Shown here one piece after another: positions 56,801 to 63,720 of a DNA stretch of 64,000 nucleotides. The stretch covers positions 3,484,501 to 3,548,500 of the forward strand of contig CM024185.1 of NCBI GenBank assembly GCA_013433145.1, given 5' to 3'. The DNA comes from Ascaris suum. Its lineage: Eukaryota > Nematoda > Chromadorea > Rhabditida > Ascarididae. The position numbers were made by a program, and so were the translations under genes. Under the pieces are notes generated by a model. It was given only the letters and a program-made list of their open reading frames with translations. It had not been told where the DNA came from and searched no databases. Every line of letters starts with the position of its first letter. Position 1 is the stretch's first letter.

Positions 56801-59800
56801 ATGCCAAAGAAAATAATGCATTGTATACCTCCATATCATTATCTTACGCTTTCAGTCATGATATTGTTTACTTGGAAAAAAACGTGGCTATCAGCATATT
56901 TTAACCGATCCGTCTACACTAGTATTCACCGAAAGTTCGCTTTTCTCTGATCGCACTGATATAAAATACCTTTTGCATATCATGGCTTTCTTCCTTCTCA
57001 ATGACTGCATTAATGACTGGATGTATAATTCGCTACATTTGAATTCTTCTGTGCTATTATGTTTACGATGTTTGTGAATAATGAAACTTAACTTCCTTTA
57101 AATTTTGATGCGTCAAAAATTAGCACAGATTTCACGTCAATCGATTTTTGGCCTTGTAAAGATCAAAGAACACAAAAGCTAAGACTTTCTAGAATATTCA
57201 TTTCATTGTTCGCAGATACTGTATTCCTTACTGGTTACTTATAAAAGTGAGATGAGAGGGATTACCTGCCGTCTTAGATCCTCTAACATAACCATGCATT
57301 TACTACGCGCTTATGCAAGTTGTATTTTAAAAATCACACTGTGATAACGTTGTGTCCATCCGTACAGAGGTGTATGCCGTTTGTCTACCTGGCCGGCAAT
57401 TTCATCTTGACAACTACAAAGGCTAGACTAAACAAATTTGATAGGCATAATAAACATAACATGATGATTATCTTTACCTTAAATCACATTAATCCATTAA
57501 TTGTGAACGAAGTTATTAGCATTTACAGGTAGGAAAAACCTGCACATGTTTTACAACTTCATTTCACAATTCGCAAAAAAAAAAATTCAAGTTCTTTGCA
57601 AAGAATACACACGAATGGCGTATTCATTTATCAACTAGATTGCTTCTTCAGTTATTTCGTTAAAAAACAGAGTGCAAGCGCTAATTTCTACAACAAGTTA
57701 TTCCCTTATGTGCATTTATAATGGTGGATTGGATGCGCATATTTTATATTTCTCTCAAAAACTTCCCATAAACTTTTATGTAAGTAGTGAATCAATTATT
57801 TGCAACAATGTATGTCCAAAAACATTTCTACATCTAGCCATGTTTGTTGTTTTTGCCGATTTATCTAAACTGGTATACTTATAATTCCTGCGCGGATTGA
57901 AGCGAATTGAGAGCAAAACAATGCAAGAAGACGAAGTTCCAGCTGACACGTTCGTTCACGCTTCTCTATAGCAAGTCAGGGGAGTGACATGAAGCCTCTT
58001 CCCTGATACGCTTCTACTATCTTCGTGCCGGAATGATGCGTTACATATTCTGCTAGAGTATCTGTGAAGCACATCTATAAATATTCTGCGCACAAATATT
58101 TTAATATTCAGATAATGAATAGATATTGCGGCATTATTAAGTTCTTTATGCATTTTTGAATATGCAAATTATGTAGATTTATTTAAAGTAGAACTCATAT
58201 CTGAAAACTTCACTTACGCGACGTCAATAAGCAGATACCATTATTCATACAAATGTCCCTTCCATCCTCGCATTGTCGCAATGAATCACATCGCACATAA
58301 CTCACTGAAAATGACTGATTAGATCTGATTAGATATGCACTAATTAATTATATACCATACAATTACTTAATTAAATATTGTTCAAGCATCTATAAGCAAC
58401 CTGTGAATTTACCTTTATTACGAATATTAAACTTTTTCATCCTTTGTTTGAGTTAACTTTGCTAAATGCTAAAATACTCGTTTAATGCTAAAATTCATTA
58501 AGAGGGGCGTTATTCATATTGCTGCAAAACTTCTAGTGAATATATAAGCACTTGAAGAAACAACTCGGCTTTAGTATGATAACCATTGAAAAAAGTGGTG
58601 TAAAATTTTTGCAATCAGCTTCACCTAACTGAATTGTGACTAATGAATAGGCATCTGCAATCCGGCTACTTTATAGGCGCCTCTTGATGATACTGTTTTG
58701 GAGGCACACTAGAATTTGAGGGATGGTTCGAGCCACAACTTGATGCTACGCCAAGACTATGCATATACGCATATCATCATAGTATACATTTAAGCTCTAC
58801 TGTTCACACGCCTCAGCGCCATTCTGCCGCATTCAATAACCAGCTTGTTAAATCGTTTTATTCGTGGATTTTGCTATTTTGCCCTTATCATATAGGAGCA
58901 CTTTCTTATGAGCATCTTTACTCCCACAAAATTAGTGACTTTCCTGCCGCATTCATTATGGATTTTATAGAGTCGACTTTGGCATGAATGCAAAATTAAG
59001 GCTTCGCTTTTGATTAACTTTTTTTTCATTCTTTTAAAACGTATTTTTACCGATTAGCGTTATGAAGTTGAACTCATCGATGAATTTAATTCAACAACAA
59101 GCCTCATAATGTTTACCATTTACATTCTCAATAGCTGATATGCGACAAACGATTTTATTTTTAAACGAAATAGATGCAAAATAGACGAGGTAATCTTTCG
59201 AAAGATTAAACTGGGCAGTGAATATGCAAAATTTTTCTTGGAGGAAATTCACCTTGCCTCGGCAAATAAATCTTCGAAATTCACTTGTCAACTAAAATCC
59301 ACGTTTGTTTTCCATATTTGCATAAACATCTTCTGTTTTTTTTTTTGCATAAGTTCATTTTTCCCATTCAATTCGTTCAATATTTCACTAACAATATTTA
59401 AGTGTTTCCGCTAATATTCTCAATATTGTATGGTATTCAAATGCAACATTCCTTTAAATGAAGATGTTTCTTCTTCATCATCTCTCTTTAGTCGTTGCTT
59501 AAGCCATTTTATAGGCTTTTTCTATTTTTCGGTAGGGATTTTATGGCCGAACAATTTTCACTTGAGTCTCTCCCGCTCGAAATAGGTATGTACTACAGCA
59601 GCTAGTATGCAGATTATTGCGCCTAATAAAGTGAAGAATATACGACGATGTGGAGATAAATCTCCGGTTAGTTGTGAATAATTATGAACTAAGCTACATG
59701 GTGAATATTGTTAGCTAAGTTCTCATAGATAGTAAATTCCTCCTTCTCTCACATCCTCCTCCTTTCTTGCCCCTCTTTTCAAACGGCTACTGAATTTTCC

Positions 59801-62800
59801 AAAATCCACAGACGAATTCAAGAAATTACCCAGTGTACATTGCAACCTTTGTTTTCAACACAATTAAATACAAACTAATGCACTGTTATGGGTTGTAATG
59901 TTTCAACTGATCAGAATAGCTTTACCAATTAGCACAATCATTTATCCCTTGAATACACATCACTCCTATTTACCATTCATGCCGTCCACCCTGTTTTTGT
60001 GTGCAACCGACTCATCAAACTCATATCGTATTTCATGAAATTTTCAAATTATTTAAATTTTTGCGAAAGCTTATGCAACAAGGAAAACTGAACATTTGTA
60101 AGCAGATTTTACCGGTGAAATAGGGGGGTCACCTTTTGAGCTTCATATCAATAAAAGCGAAATGTCGAAGAGATCGAATTAAAAAAGACATGAAACATAT
60201 AGCGTAAACTTAATGAAGCGGAAATTTCAATCATACAGTATTGCAAAATACATTCAGTGCGTGTATTGCTTAAAATGGTTTCTTCTTCTTCTGCTTCTTC
60301 TTCATCATGTGCTTCTTCATTGTTTAAGTTTATCTTCAAATTTTTTCTCTTCTATTCTTTTTCGCCTATGATGTTGTATATTTGTACGGATTTATTTACG
60401 CTGGTTTAGTTTTTATTCTTTTAGAAGGAAGATTTGCCGTAAAAATTTGTTTGTTTCAAGTGAAATTGTGAATTCTAGTCATCAGGCGATTCGTGAATGA
60501 CTCATCGCATGTGAACTCTTGTGACCGATTTCTTATCCTCTTAATTTACGCCCATTCAATGCAAAAATCCGAACCTATGAACGACAATAAACGATTGACA
60601 TGAGTTCATTTTCCTCTATGAAAAATGACAGCGCCCATCTAAACACATACAAAAGAAATTATAAACATAAGCGCTAATGTTGCTTATTAAGAAGATATAA
60701 AGGTGCTTAATGAGACAAAAAAATTTAGTGGGTTATCGATGTCGTAATTAATTCGAGTAACTACTTTCATATGTTGTAATTAAATATTTTATACATCAGA
60801 GATCATGTTTTATTATTTCATTTATTTATTTTTATTTTTTTCAGCTAACGGAACATTTATTTAGCATTCATTGTTTCGTTATGCATAAGATTATTGCATT
60901 TTTTTTTTTTTTGGTTATGAATATTTTAAATTCTATACTCTGAATATGAGTGAGTAAAAAGGATGAAGAGAAATTAATAATTTTTTTCTAAATGGGATTT
61001 TTCTCTAAATTTCTTTAACTTCTAAATTTTAGAAGTTCTTTTTGCTTTCGATAATCCATTAAATTTCATAAACAACTATTAAACAACGATTATGCTAACG
61101 ATAGAATTAAACGGAAATAAGCTATGGAATCGTCAATGTTGTTCATTAAGTGAATCAATTTCAACAAATCATTTACCTCTGAAAAACTCCGCCCAAAAAA
61201 ACTTAAAATTTCTCCGTTTTTTTTTGCATCAATACATAAAAATATAAGATGGGAAAAAGATCATGAAGATAACTCTATATCATAAAACGATTTGCCATCA
61301 TAAATTCCACTAGAATTCGTCTCCTCTTATAAAAATTTAAGCTTTTACTTAAAAAAAAAACATCAATTCAAGATTTAAAAAATAGTGATATAAGTCGAAT
61401 ACTTCAAAATCAATGCTTCCGTCTTATTTAATAACGCCTACTATGAGACATTCTGCTTTAGTACCTTTCCACATCGTCACTCTTCCATCCACTACTCTCT
61501 AATATATGCACTGCCTACTGATGTCAATATTGTGCTTGTGCGCGTATTTTATAGGTGTGCTTTTACGTACCTGTATAAATGTAGGGTTATCGAGACTTGT
61601 AAGCCGAAAAGGCTATGACGTTGAAGTTGGTAAGTATGACCTACATCACAGCACGATCCCCAAGTTATCCACACTTATGGATGCTAAAAAAATTTGTGAG
61701 TCAGCTTTACGCAATAACCGGTTGGGTCTAGATAAGAACAGATTTTTGCTTGACAGTTTTTAAAAGTAATCCTTACAGAAGGAAATATATGAGGACATTG
61801 TTATTACTGCTACGCAACAATCGGTTGATTTGACGCAATAAAATGTAAAAGCGCATATCGCATTAACCTCTCTGATAAGCTTTTCTTCCTGTTTATATTT
61901 AGCCGGTGCACGAAAAAACTTCCAGGAAAATGCTTCACGTAATAATTTTTTAAAGCGTATAGGTACAGGAAATTCTTTAATTAATTTTAAATATGCTTTT
62001 GGTTTTCAGCAAAATTACACATCTGTAATTCAAAAAAAAAGTGAATGAAAACCTGAGGTTATACATAGAAAAACGTTAATTTAAGATTGAGTTATATGAG
62101 AGAAATACTTTATAATGGAAACAAGTTATTTTAGAAGCTGAAGAAATATAGATATGATATCCTTGAGGGAATAATAATAAGTGGAAGTGACCATGCCTCA
62201 TTATATGTGTCTTGTGCTTCGGCGTATCAGTAATCCCTCTCAAACACATATCAATGTCTTTGTTCAAACGATCAGAAACAAGTGTTCCCCTTCTCTGCCC
62301 CGCATTCTATTTCCATATCAATATACTTAAATGAACCGGTTGGCGAAACTAACCATAACAAAATGACTCAACACCGAGTTGGTATGTTAGAGTTTGGGTT
62401 CCTTTCTTTTTACAACAGCATCTACGAGTAACAAAAACAGTTAATAAAACTTTTTAATAAAAGTTTTCATTTTGTTACAGTATTGAAGTTTGCGACGAAA
62501 TTTGTTTGAACAAGGACTAATCCGCACAACGATTACAATAGATGTTTTCACGTTTACGATGTAATACCCAGAGTGATTACTGCAAATGAAAGTATACTAG
62601 TTTTCTACATATATACAGTTGAGTGGAAATAAATATAGTAAAGTATATCGCTTTGTGGCACAACACCTAATCGTAAAAGTACAAATGAAATAATTTCAAG
62701 TTGCTATTATGTTTGTTAGCCTGAATATGTTGTAAAAAAAACCCGCCTGATTTCTTTAGATTTTTGTTTTGATTTAATGAAAGAAAAAAATCAATCATAT

Positions 62801-63720
62801 TTTATTTATGCTCATGTTTTACTCAAAGAAATTAAATGACTTGAATAAAATCGAATAAATCTTCAAGTTATAGCACGCTTTTGAGTGGTTGCGTCATATG
62901 TGCTCATTCTCAATGTATAAACCTCCCATTCGAGAATAGTCCCACTCTCTCTAAGCTAATCGCTACTCCCTTATTGCCACACTCAATAACACAATACCAC
63001 AATTCAAAGATTACCGCATAACAATTATGCAATAAGAAAAGAGTTCAGTAGCAGGGAAATACTAACAGTTTCGTGCAGAATGGCCTAGGCAGTAGCGCAA
63101 AATGAAGACACTTTGTTGGCGAAATCGAAGAATGAAAAACAAAACCAATGATCTCAGATTTAAAAAACATTAGGAAGCTTTTGCTACTCAAAGTCAAGTA
63201 TGTAGCGAATATTCAAATGTCCTGATGATCAGAGAATTAATTTCACGTGAAAAACTTGAGAGATGAGAATATATATAAATATAAATGTAAATTACATATA
63301 TAATTTACATTTATATTTATATATTTATATATATTTCCGAGAAGGAAGGTATCACCTCGTATCTTTCGATAAGGAAGGTATCGAAAACAATATTTTTCTC
63401 CGAAAAATAGAATGAATTTTCGAGTAAATTTCTTTGCATTTATAATTTTGGATTAGTGGATTTAGGTTGCATTATCACGACTATGTATCTCTCTCTCTTT
63501 TTTTAGATTCACACTGAAATCTATCGGAACATTCGTAAATCTTAATATTCGTACACAAAGACGAAAGCAAAAAAAACATTGAAATCACAGAAGTAAATAA
63601 ACATAATCGTTATGCAAAAAGAAAAAAGTTTCACTAACCATGCAGTAATACTGTCAGCGCAGTTATTATATGAATGACATCAATTTTAGATGCTTTGCAA
63701 TTCGTCGTGCTGATGCCCAT
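17562..63720 (-). CDS. lat-2: latrophilin-like adhesion GPCR (whole gene, 30 coding exons)
   Basis: This is an adhesion (family B2) G-protein-coupled receptor at the cell surface. The model joins 30 exons, each with GT/AG-type junctions, and gives about 1373 residues. Domains in order are: signal peptide (1-28), half EGF (29-57), C-type lectin 1 (58-207), second half EGF (208-234), SUEL/rhamnose-binding lectin (about 240-341), C-type lectin 2 (342-505), HormR (529-618), GAIN ending in a GPS with CSCSHLT (about 905-945), seven transmembrane helices (about 950-1210) and a Ser-rich tail. A SUEL lectin plus HormR, GPS and 7TM is diagnostic of latrophilins. The added C-type lectins and the length point to the lat-2 rather than the lat-1 type; that assignment rests on memory of the C. 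elegans protein and was not searched. Two one-base frame problems (exon 11/12 junction and exon 29) must be resolved. Exons 14 and 15 join in phase but across 8.4 kb, so a further exon there is possible. Confidence 0.92.
18697..18960 (-). CDS. lat-2: lat-2-like exon 29: TM7 end and cytoplasmic tail, frame break inside
   Basis: The exon opens with GIFIFVLHVLLNEKVRATLL, the conserved end of TM7 and juxtamembrane helix, in phase with exon 28. That frame hits TAA at 18832-18834. From about there the other frame is open and codes a Ser/Asn-rich tail (GSESSSSDAQRSNGSNSSNG) ending EY|D in phase with exon 30. The exon is 264 nt where 265 would be needed, so one base appears missing from the sequence, or the receptor ends early here. 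Confidence 0.88.
19512..19724 (-). CDS. lat-2: lat-2-like exon 28: TM5 end, TM6, TM7
   Basis: The exon is 213 nt, phase 0-0, acceptor TTTTGCAG and donor GTATAT. It codes ANIVFLAVALKVVMSV (TM5), then KGSATLLCLLGITWIFGYM (TM6) and IFAYIFTILNCTQ (TM7). GITWIFG and the TM7 start are hallmarks of family B2 receptors. Confidence 0.96.
20179..20245 (-). CDS. lat-2: lat-2-like exon 27: extracellular loop 2, TM5 start
   Basis: The exon is 67 nt, phase 2 to 0, acceptor TTTTGCAG and donor GTAAGC. It codes CWIDANSSTIWAFVGPIT, the conserved CW of extracellular loop 2 and the FxGP of TM5. Confidence 0.95.
20640..20765 (+). repeat. dispersed repeat ending in a GACA tract, copy 1
   Basis: A unit with GTTCCCGAGTTG leads into a (GACA)n-like tract near 20720-20750. 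A similar arrangement occurs at 25590-25705 and, weaker, at 37490-37630. Confidence 0.5.
21707..21825 (-). CDS. lat-2: lat-2-like exon 26: TM4
   Basis: The exon is 119 nt, phase 0 to 2, acceptor TTTACAG and donor GTAAGT. It codes VFEPDNVKILLYFLWAYGFP and AVIVAVSAGVAWPSYGT. The frame meets a stop just inside the intron, so the splice is required; the split codon becomes Tyr, giving Y-C-W in extracellular loop 2. Confidence 0.95.
22911..23115 (-). CDS. lat-2: lat-2-like exon 25: TM2 and TM3
   Basis: The exon is 205 nt, phase 2 to 0, acceptor AATTTCAG and donor GTTACT. It codes NTIHRNLCLCLLIAELVFVI (TM2), then VCSAIAVVLHYFFLASFCWM and LLEGYQLYLMLIQ (TM3), close to latrophilin family sequence. 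A second in-frame acceptor at 23157 could extend this exon by 42 nt. Confidence 0.95.
23116..23157 (-). promoter_or_regulatory. lat-2: tandem alternative 3' splice site before TM2 exon
   Basis: The first 39 nt of exon 25 are repeated immediately upstream (32 of 39 match), each copy preceded by a CAG acceptor. The distance between acceptors is exactly 42 nt, and the upstream copy is open in frame. Use of the upstream acceptor would insert 14 residues (SLRNVPDSIHRNFR) in intracellular loop 1. The downstream acceptor (AATTTCAG) is the better match to the worm consensus. Confidence 0.6.
23753..23899 (-). CDS. lat-2: lat-2-like exon 24: tethered agonist and TM1
   Basis: The exon is 147 nt, phase 2-2, acceptor ATTTTCAG and donor GTAAGT. 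After HLT the sequence SFAILMDVTG is the tethered-agonist (Stachel) segment typical of the class, followed by TM1 (ALNVITIIGCALSTVCLLIS). Confidence 0.95.
25239..25316 (-). CDS. lat-2: lat-2-like exon 23: GPS autoproteolysis site
   Basis: The exon is 78 nt, phase 2-2, acceptor TTTTTCAG and donor GTAGGA. It codes VWSDEGC, then CSCSHLT. The catalytic His-Leu|Thr triad of GPS cleavage is intact, so the receptor is expected to self-cleave into two associated fragments. Confidence 0.95.
25590..25705 (+). repeat. dispersed repeat ending in a GACA tract, copy 2
   Basis: CTATAACTTCT, then GTTCCCGAATTG, then GGACGGACAGACAGACAGGC, in the same order as copy 1. It lies in intron 22 of the receptor gene. 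Confidence 0.5.
26139..26268 (-). CDS. lat-2: lat-2-like exon 22: GAIN end, GPS first half
   Basis: The exon is 130 nt, phase 1 to 2, acceptor TTGTTCAG and donor GTAACG. It codes VTFTFYHIHT and NPQCVFWN, the strand and first Cys/Trp of the GPS motif. Confidence 0.92.
26933..27050 (-). CDS. lat-2: lat-2-like exon 21: GAIN beta-sandwich
   Basis: The exon is 118 nt, phase 0 to 1, acceptor ATTTATAG and donor GTAATT. It codes RMRTVSLDRNPTRLGCYIF and GNKIINSLVIG, matching the strand preceding the 'NSxVI' motif of latrophilin GAIN domains. Confidence 0.86.
27141..27177. repeat. perfect 17-bp hairpin in intron 20
   Basis: Arms 27141-27157 and 27161-27177 (TTTTTTTGTTGACAGCT and complement) are separated by three bases. 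It lies 91 bp upstream of exon 21 on the transcribed strand. Confidence 0.95.
28423..28502 (-). CDS. lat-2: lat-2-like exon 20: GAIN domain linker
   Basis: The exon is 80 nt, phase 1 to 0, acceptor TTATTGCAG and donor GTTTGT. It codes EESYEQSSGNTQNEALRTPS and a short Ala/Pro end. It was found because exon 19 (phase 1) and exon 21 (phase 0) cannot be joined directly. Low-complexity sequence gives no homology support. Confidence 0.68.
29174..29431 (-). CDS. lat-2: lat-2-like exon 19: GAIN domain
   Basis: The exon is 258 nt, phase 1-1, acceptor TTTTTCAG and donor GTAAGG. It codes ALEVQIQKRQTFPM, the start of the GAIN beta-sandwich, then a long Ser/Thr/Pro-rich loop (SSGSSSETQFTHTSSN) likely to be glycosylated. 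Confidence 0.86.
30756..30936 (-). CDS. lat-2: lat-2-like exon 18: GAIN domain, helical part
   Basis: The exon is 181 nt, phase 0 to 1, acceptor TTTCTTAAG and donor GTACGT. It codes ELGEAGDQLLG, PVWMQLNPNVRIAKAS and LEQSAILMADFI, helices of the GAIN A subdomain. Upstream of the chosen acceptor the frame reaches a stop. Confidence 0.85.
31676..31802 (-). CDS. lat-2: lat-2-like exon 17: GAIN domain, helical part
   Basis: The exon is 127 nt, phase 2 to 0, acceptor GATTATAG. It codes IYGGDIIGSVDISEELLPL and RQYNSLYDRNERST. The donor after ACCGAG is weak (GTTCAT); a donor nine bases later (ATG|GTTTTT) would add Val-His-Met without changing frame. Confidence 0.78.
32088..32226 (-). CDS. lat-2: lat-2-like exon 16: HormR end, GAIN start
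   Basis: The exon is 139 nt, phase 1 to 2, acceptor ATTTCAG. It codes QKCSCDTQEWLPEPDTNNC, the closing RxC...W..P....C of HormR, then a helical start of GAIN (WIAELNEAIQNN). The end was set at AC|GTTAAG because it fits the next exon; a donor four bases earlier (GTACGT) gives a different phase. Confidence 0.83.
32850..32980 (-). CDS. lat-2: lat-2-like exon 15: HormR domain, first part
   Basis: The exon is 131 nt, phase 2 to 1, acceptor AATTGCAG and donor GTGCGT. It codes YCEEHEWNGMRIPPTPAC then ILPCPNP, the hormone-receptor-motif pattern in which an aromatic residue, C and W precede a T..G/C...PCP element. It joins exon 14 in phase. Confidence 0.88.
34621..35157 (-). other. unexplained 178-codon open frame in intron 14
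   Basis: An uninterrupted frame of 178 codons is long for DNA this AT-rich. The product is basic with hydrophobic stretches (VHFSLLLCKFFFIHVLSFVS) and matches nothing I recognise. It lies just upstream of the RTE relic and may be a fortuitous frame over an eroded part of that element. Confidence 0.2.
35660..36620 (+). mobile_element. RTE-type (LINE) reverse transcriptase relic
   Basis: Translation at 35667-36002 gives PGMDDATNKLLKLV, MLFNCITEKRQFPKCWKL and KKKSEKIEPQKLATY, the PG-D...LLK...LFN...FP..WK...I.KK...P..Y series that precedes RPIS in RTE reverse transcriptases. After a frameshift, 36080-36210 reads LDDERPHR, MDHH and LDITKAYNSINLYLLL, equivalent to DE-Q, MDHI and FVDxxKAFDSV. Stops and frame changes show it is dead. 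It lies antisense inside intron 14 of the receptor gene. Both ends are uncertain; no target-site duplication was identified. Confidence 0.75.
37490..37630 (+). repeat. dispersed repeat ending in a GACA tract, diverged copy 3
   Basis: TTATAACTCCTTTCGGATTC is followed about 100 bases later by ATCGGACAGATGGACAGAAA. It shares the layout of copies 1 and 2 but is more diverged. Confidence 0.35.
40174..40287. repeat. diverged 57-bp tandem duplication
   Basis: Two neighbouring units share TCATACCT, an ACATCTATTTCTCAACT / AGATGTCTATCAACT segment and TGTCGGG in the same order and spacing (period 57). It lies in intron 14. Confidence 0.65.
41341..41547 (-). CDS. lat-2: lat-2-like exon 14: end of C-type lectin domain 2 and linker
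   Basis: The exon is 207 nt, phase 2-2, acceptor ATTTCAG and donor GTAAGT. It codes GRNLCIAYD and SCSDLNNWICEF, the final two lectin cysteines, then a Pro/Glu/Arg-rich linker (APEPAQHQERPVENYMPRQP) leading towards HormR. Confidence 0.88.
42840..42907 (-). CDS. lat-2: lat-2-like exon 13: C-type lectin domain 2
   Basis: This short exon is 68 nt, phase 0 to 2, acceptor ATTGTAG and donor GTAAGT. It codes YETSFGVGTLISACLPYK and IAHHG. Only this frame is open across it. Similarity to the family is weak here; the assignment rests on phase and position. Confidence 0.72.
44074..44232 (-). CDS. lat-2: lat-2-like exon 12: C-type lectin domain 2, core
   Basis: The exon is 159 nt as sequenced. It codes GGNLVTTIDEAVNNQLV and NYWIGIITQPSDG, the GGxL and WIG elements of a C-type lectin. 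The acceptor TTTTCAAG leaves GGT GGA in phase 0, one base too many after exon 11. The end is TTC|GTGTAAG in phase 0, forced by exon 13; the stronger GTAAGT two bases on would put exon 13 out of frame. Confidence 0.8.
45111..45236 (-). CDS. lat-2: lat-2-like exon 11: start of C-type lectin domain 2
   Basis: The exon is 126 nt, phase 1-1, acceptor CCTTCAG and donor GTGAGG. It codes RCRNASIYHKGRCYQV and LSWFDANTACSEQ, parallel to exon 3 (first Cys, GKCYQ strand, W...A...C helix). Exon 12 follows one base out of frame if this GT donor is used; a GC donor 5 nt further on (GAG|GCAAAT) would fit. Confidence 0.88.
45931..46043 (-). CDS. lat-2: lat-2-like exon 10: end of SUEL lectin domain
   Basis: The exon is 113 nt, phase 2 to 1, acceptor ATTTTCAG. 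It codes CQGLTFCKID, FPDSPCPAMMPTSL and YRMRCS, matching the conserved CxGxxxCxV...DPCxGTxKYLxVxYxC end of the SUEL domain with Met-Pro replacing the usual Gly-Thr. Confidence 0.9.
46984..47081 (-). CDS. lat-2: lat-2-like exon 9: middle of SUEL lectin domain
   Basis: The exon is 98 nt, phase 0 to 2, acceptor TTTTGCAG. It codes MCGSAPTINGVQQESCIALA, supplying two of the domain's conserved cysteines. Its frame joins exons 8 and 10 exactly. A + strand open frame over this segment is only its shadow. Confidence 0.88.
47828..47937 (-). CDS. lat-2: lat-2-like exon 8: start of SUEL/rhamnose-binding lectin domain
   Basis: The exon is 110 nt, phase 1 to 0. It codes VACNSQPFEFACSSGATIQV then FAAYGYIN, the ACxxxxxxLxC...I.I..A.YG signature of the SUEL domain of latrophilins. 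The acceptor is the weaker CATTGAG, but both frame and homology need it. Confidence 0.88.
48468..48548 (-). CDS. lat-2: lat-2-like exon 7: second half of an EGF module
   Basis: The exon is 81 nt, phase 1-1, acceptor ATTTCAG and donor GTAAGC. It codes CLCVNGYRGEFCD, the Cys4-Cys5-Cys6 half of an EGF-like module (C-x-C-x2-G-x2-G-x2-C). Cys1-Cys3 are in exon 2, on the other side of lectin domain 1. Confidence 0.88.
50281..50385 (-). CDS. lat-2: lat-2-like exon 6: end of C-type lectin domain 1
   Basis: The exon is 105 nt, phase 1-1, acceptor TTCTAG and donor GTATCG. It codes SCLFVG, DWTTSPC and YYLCSRN, the last two conserved cysteines of a C-type lectin-like domain. The WND motif is replaced by DWTT. 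Confidence 0.9.
50824..50964 (-). CDS. lat-2: lat-2-like exon 5: C-type lectin domain 1, core
   Basis: The exon is 141 nt, phase 1-1. It codes VWIAGRS, the counterpart of the family WIGL core, then YVWMPQHY and FWEQGQP. The calcium-site triplet EPN/QPD is not present in usual form, so calcium-dependent sugar binding by this domain is doubtful. Confidence 0.9.
52209..52295 (-). CDS. lat-2: lat-2-like exon 4: C-type lectin domain 1, helix 2
   Basis: The exon is 87 nt, phase 1-1, acceptor TTTGTAG and donor GTAAGT. It codes GGLAIIENESERSFI and continues the lectin fold directly after the Cys of exon 3, where the family has a GGxLxxIxxxxExxF pattern. Confidence 0.9.
54445..54564 (-). CDS. lat-2: lat-2-like exon 3: start of C-type lectin domain 1
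   Basis: The exon is 120 nt, symmetrical phase 1-1, acceptor TTATAG and donor GTTAGT. It codes the N-terminal part of a C-type lectin-like domain: a first cysteine (ICRRSE), the YYNGKCYQL strand, and the first helix WEQAAKNC with its conserved Trp and Cys. Confidence 0.9.
54565..58217 (-). other. intron 2 of the receptor gene (3.7 kb)
   Basis: AT-rich, with one poly-C tract near 55525 and no recognised element or exon. Confidence 0.6.
58218..58304 (-). CDS. lat-2: lat-2-like exon 2: first half of an EGF module
   Basis: It is spliced after TTTTCAG and ends before GTAAGTG; it is 87 nt, phase 1 to phase 1. It codes RCDSLRQCEDGRDIC then MNNGIC, the Cys1-Cys2-Cys3 half of an EGF-like module (C-x6-C-x-N-N-G-x-C). 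No Cys4-Cys6 follow in this exon; they appear in exon 7 after the C-type lectin. Confidence 0.85.
60277..60320. repeat. TTC/GAA-rich microsatellite
   Basis: An imperfect TTC repeat in intron 1; it creates a spurious acidic Glu-rich frame on the minus strand. Confidence 0.8.
63271..63324. repeat. perfect 23-bp AT-rich hairpin in intron 1
   Basis: Arms 63271-63293 and 63302-63324 are exact complements around an 8-base loop. The arms are AT-only except for one GTAAATT/AATTTAC pair, so it could be a microsatellite-derived cruciform or a decayed MITE. Confidence 0.95.
63639..63720 (-). CDS. lat-2: lat-2-like exon 1: signal peptide
   Basis: The exon starts at ATG with MGISTTNCKASK followed by a hydrophobic core IDVIHIITALTVLL, a convincing signal peptide, and ends CATG|GTTAGT in phase 1. 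The frame stays open upstream; another in-frame ATG at 63852 would add 44 residues with a Leu-rich stretch coded by a CAG/CTG tract. The shorter start is preferred because it gives a compact signal peptide just before the first EGF cysteine. Upstream non-coding exons or a trans-splice site cannot be judged. Confidence 0.72.

Larger units (their letters stand above)
58305..63638 (-). other. intron 1 of the receptor gene (5.3 kb)
   Basis: AT-rich, with the TTC microsatellite and the 23-bp hairpin. Large first introns often hold regulatory elements, but none is identifiable by eye. An 85-codon + strand frame at 61506-61763 has no recognised features. Confidence 0.6.

Noticed and set aside
60148..60339. 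Acidic Glu-rich minus-strand frame
   Set aside because: It is produced by a TTC/GAA microsatellite.
61506..61763. 85-codon + strand frame with a hydrophobic start in intron 1
   Set aside because: The start resembles a signal sequence, but no downstream exon or family similarity supports a nested gene.
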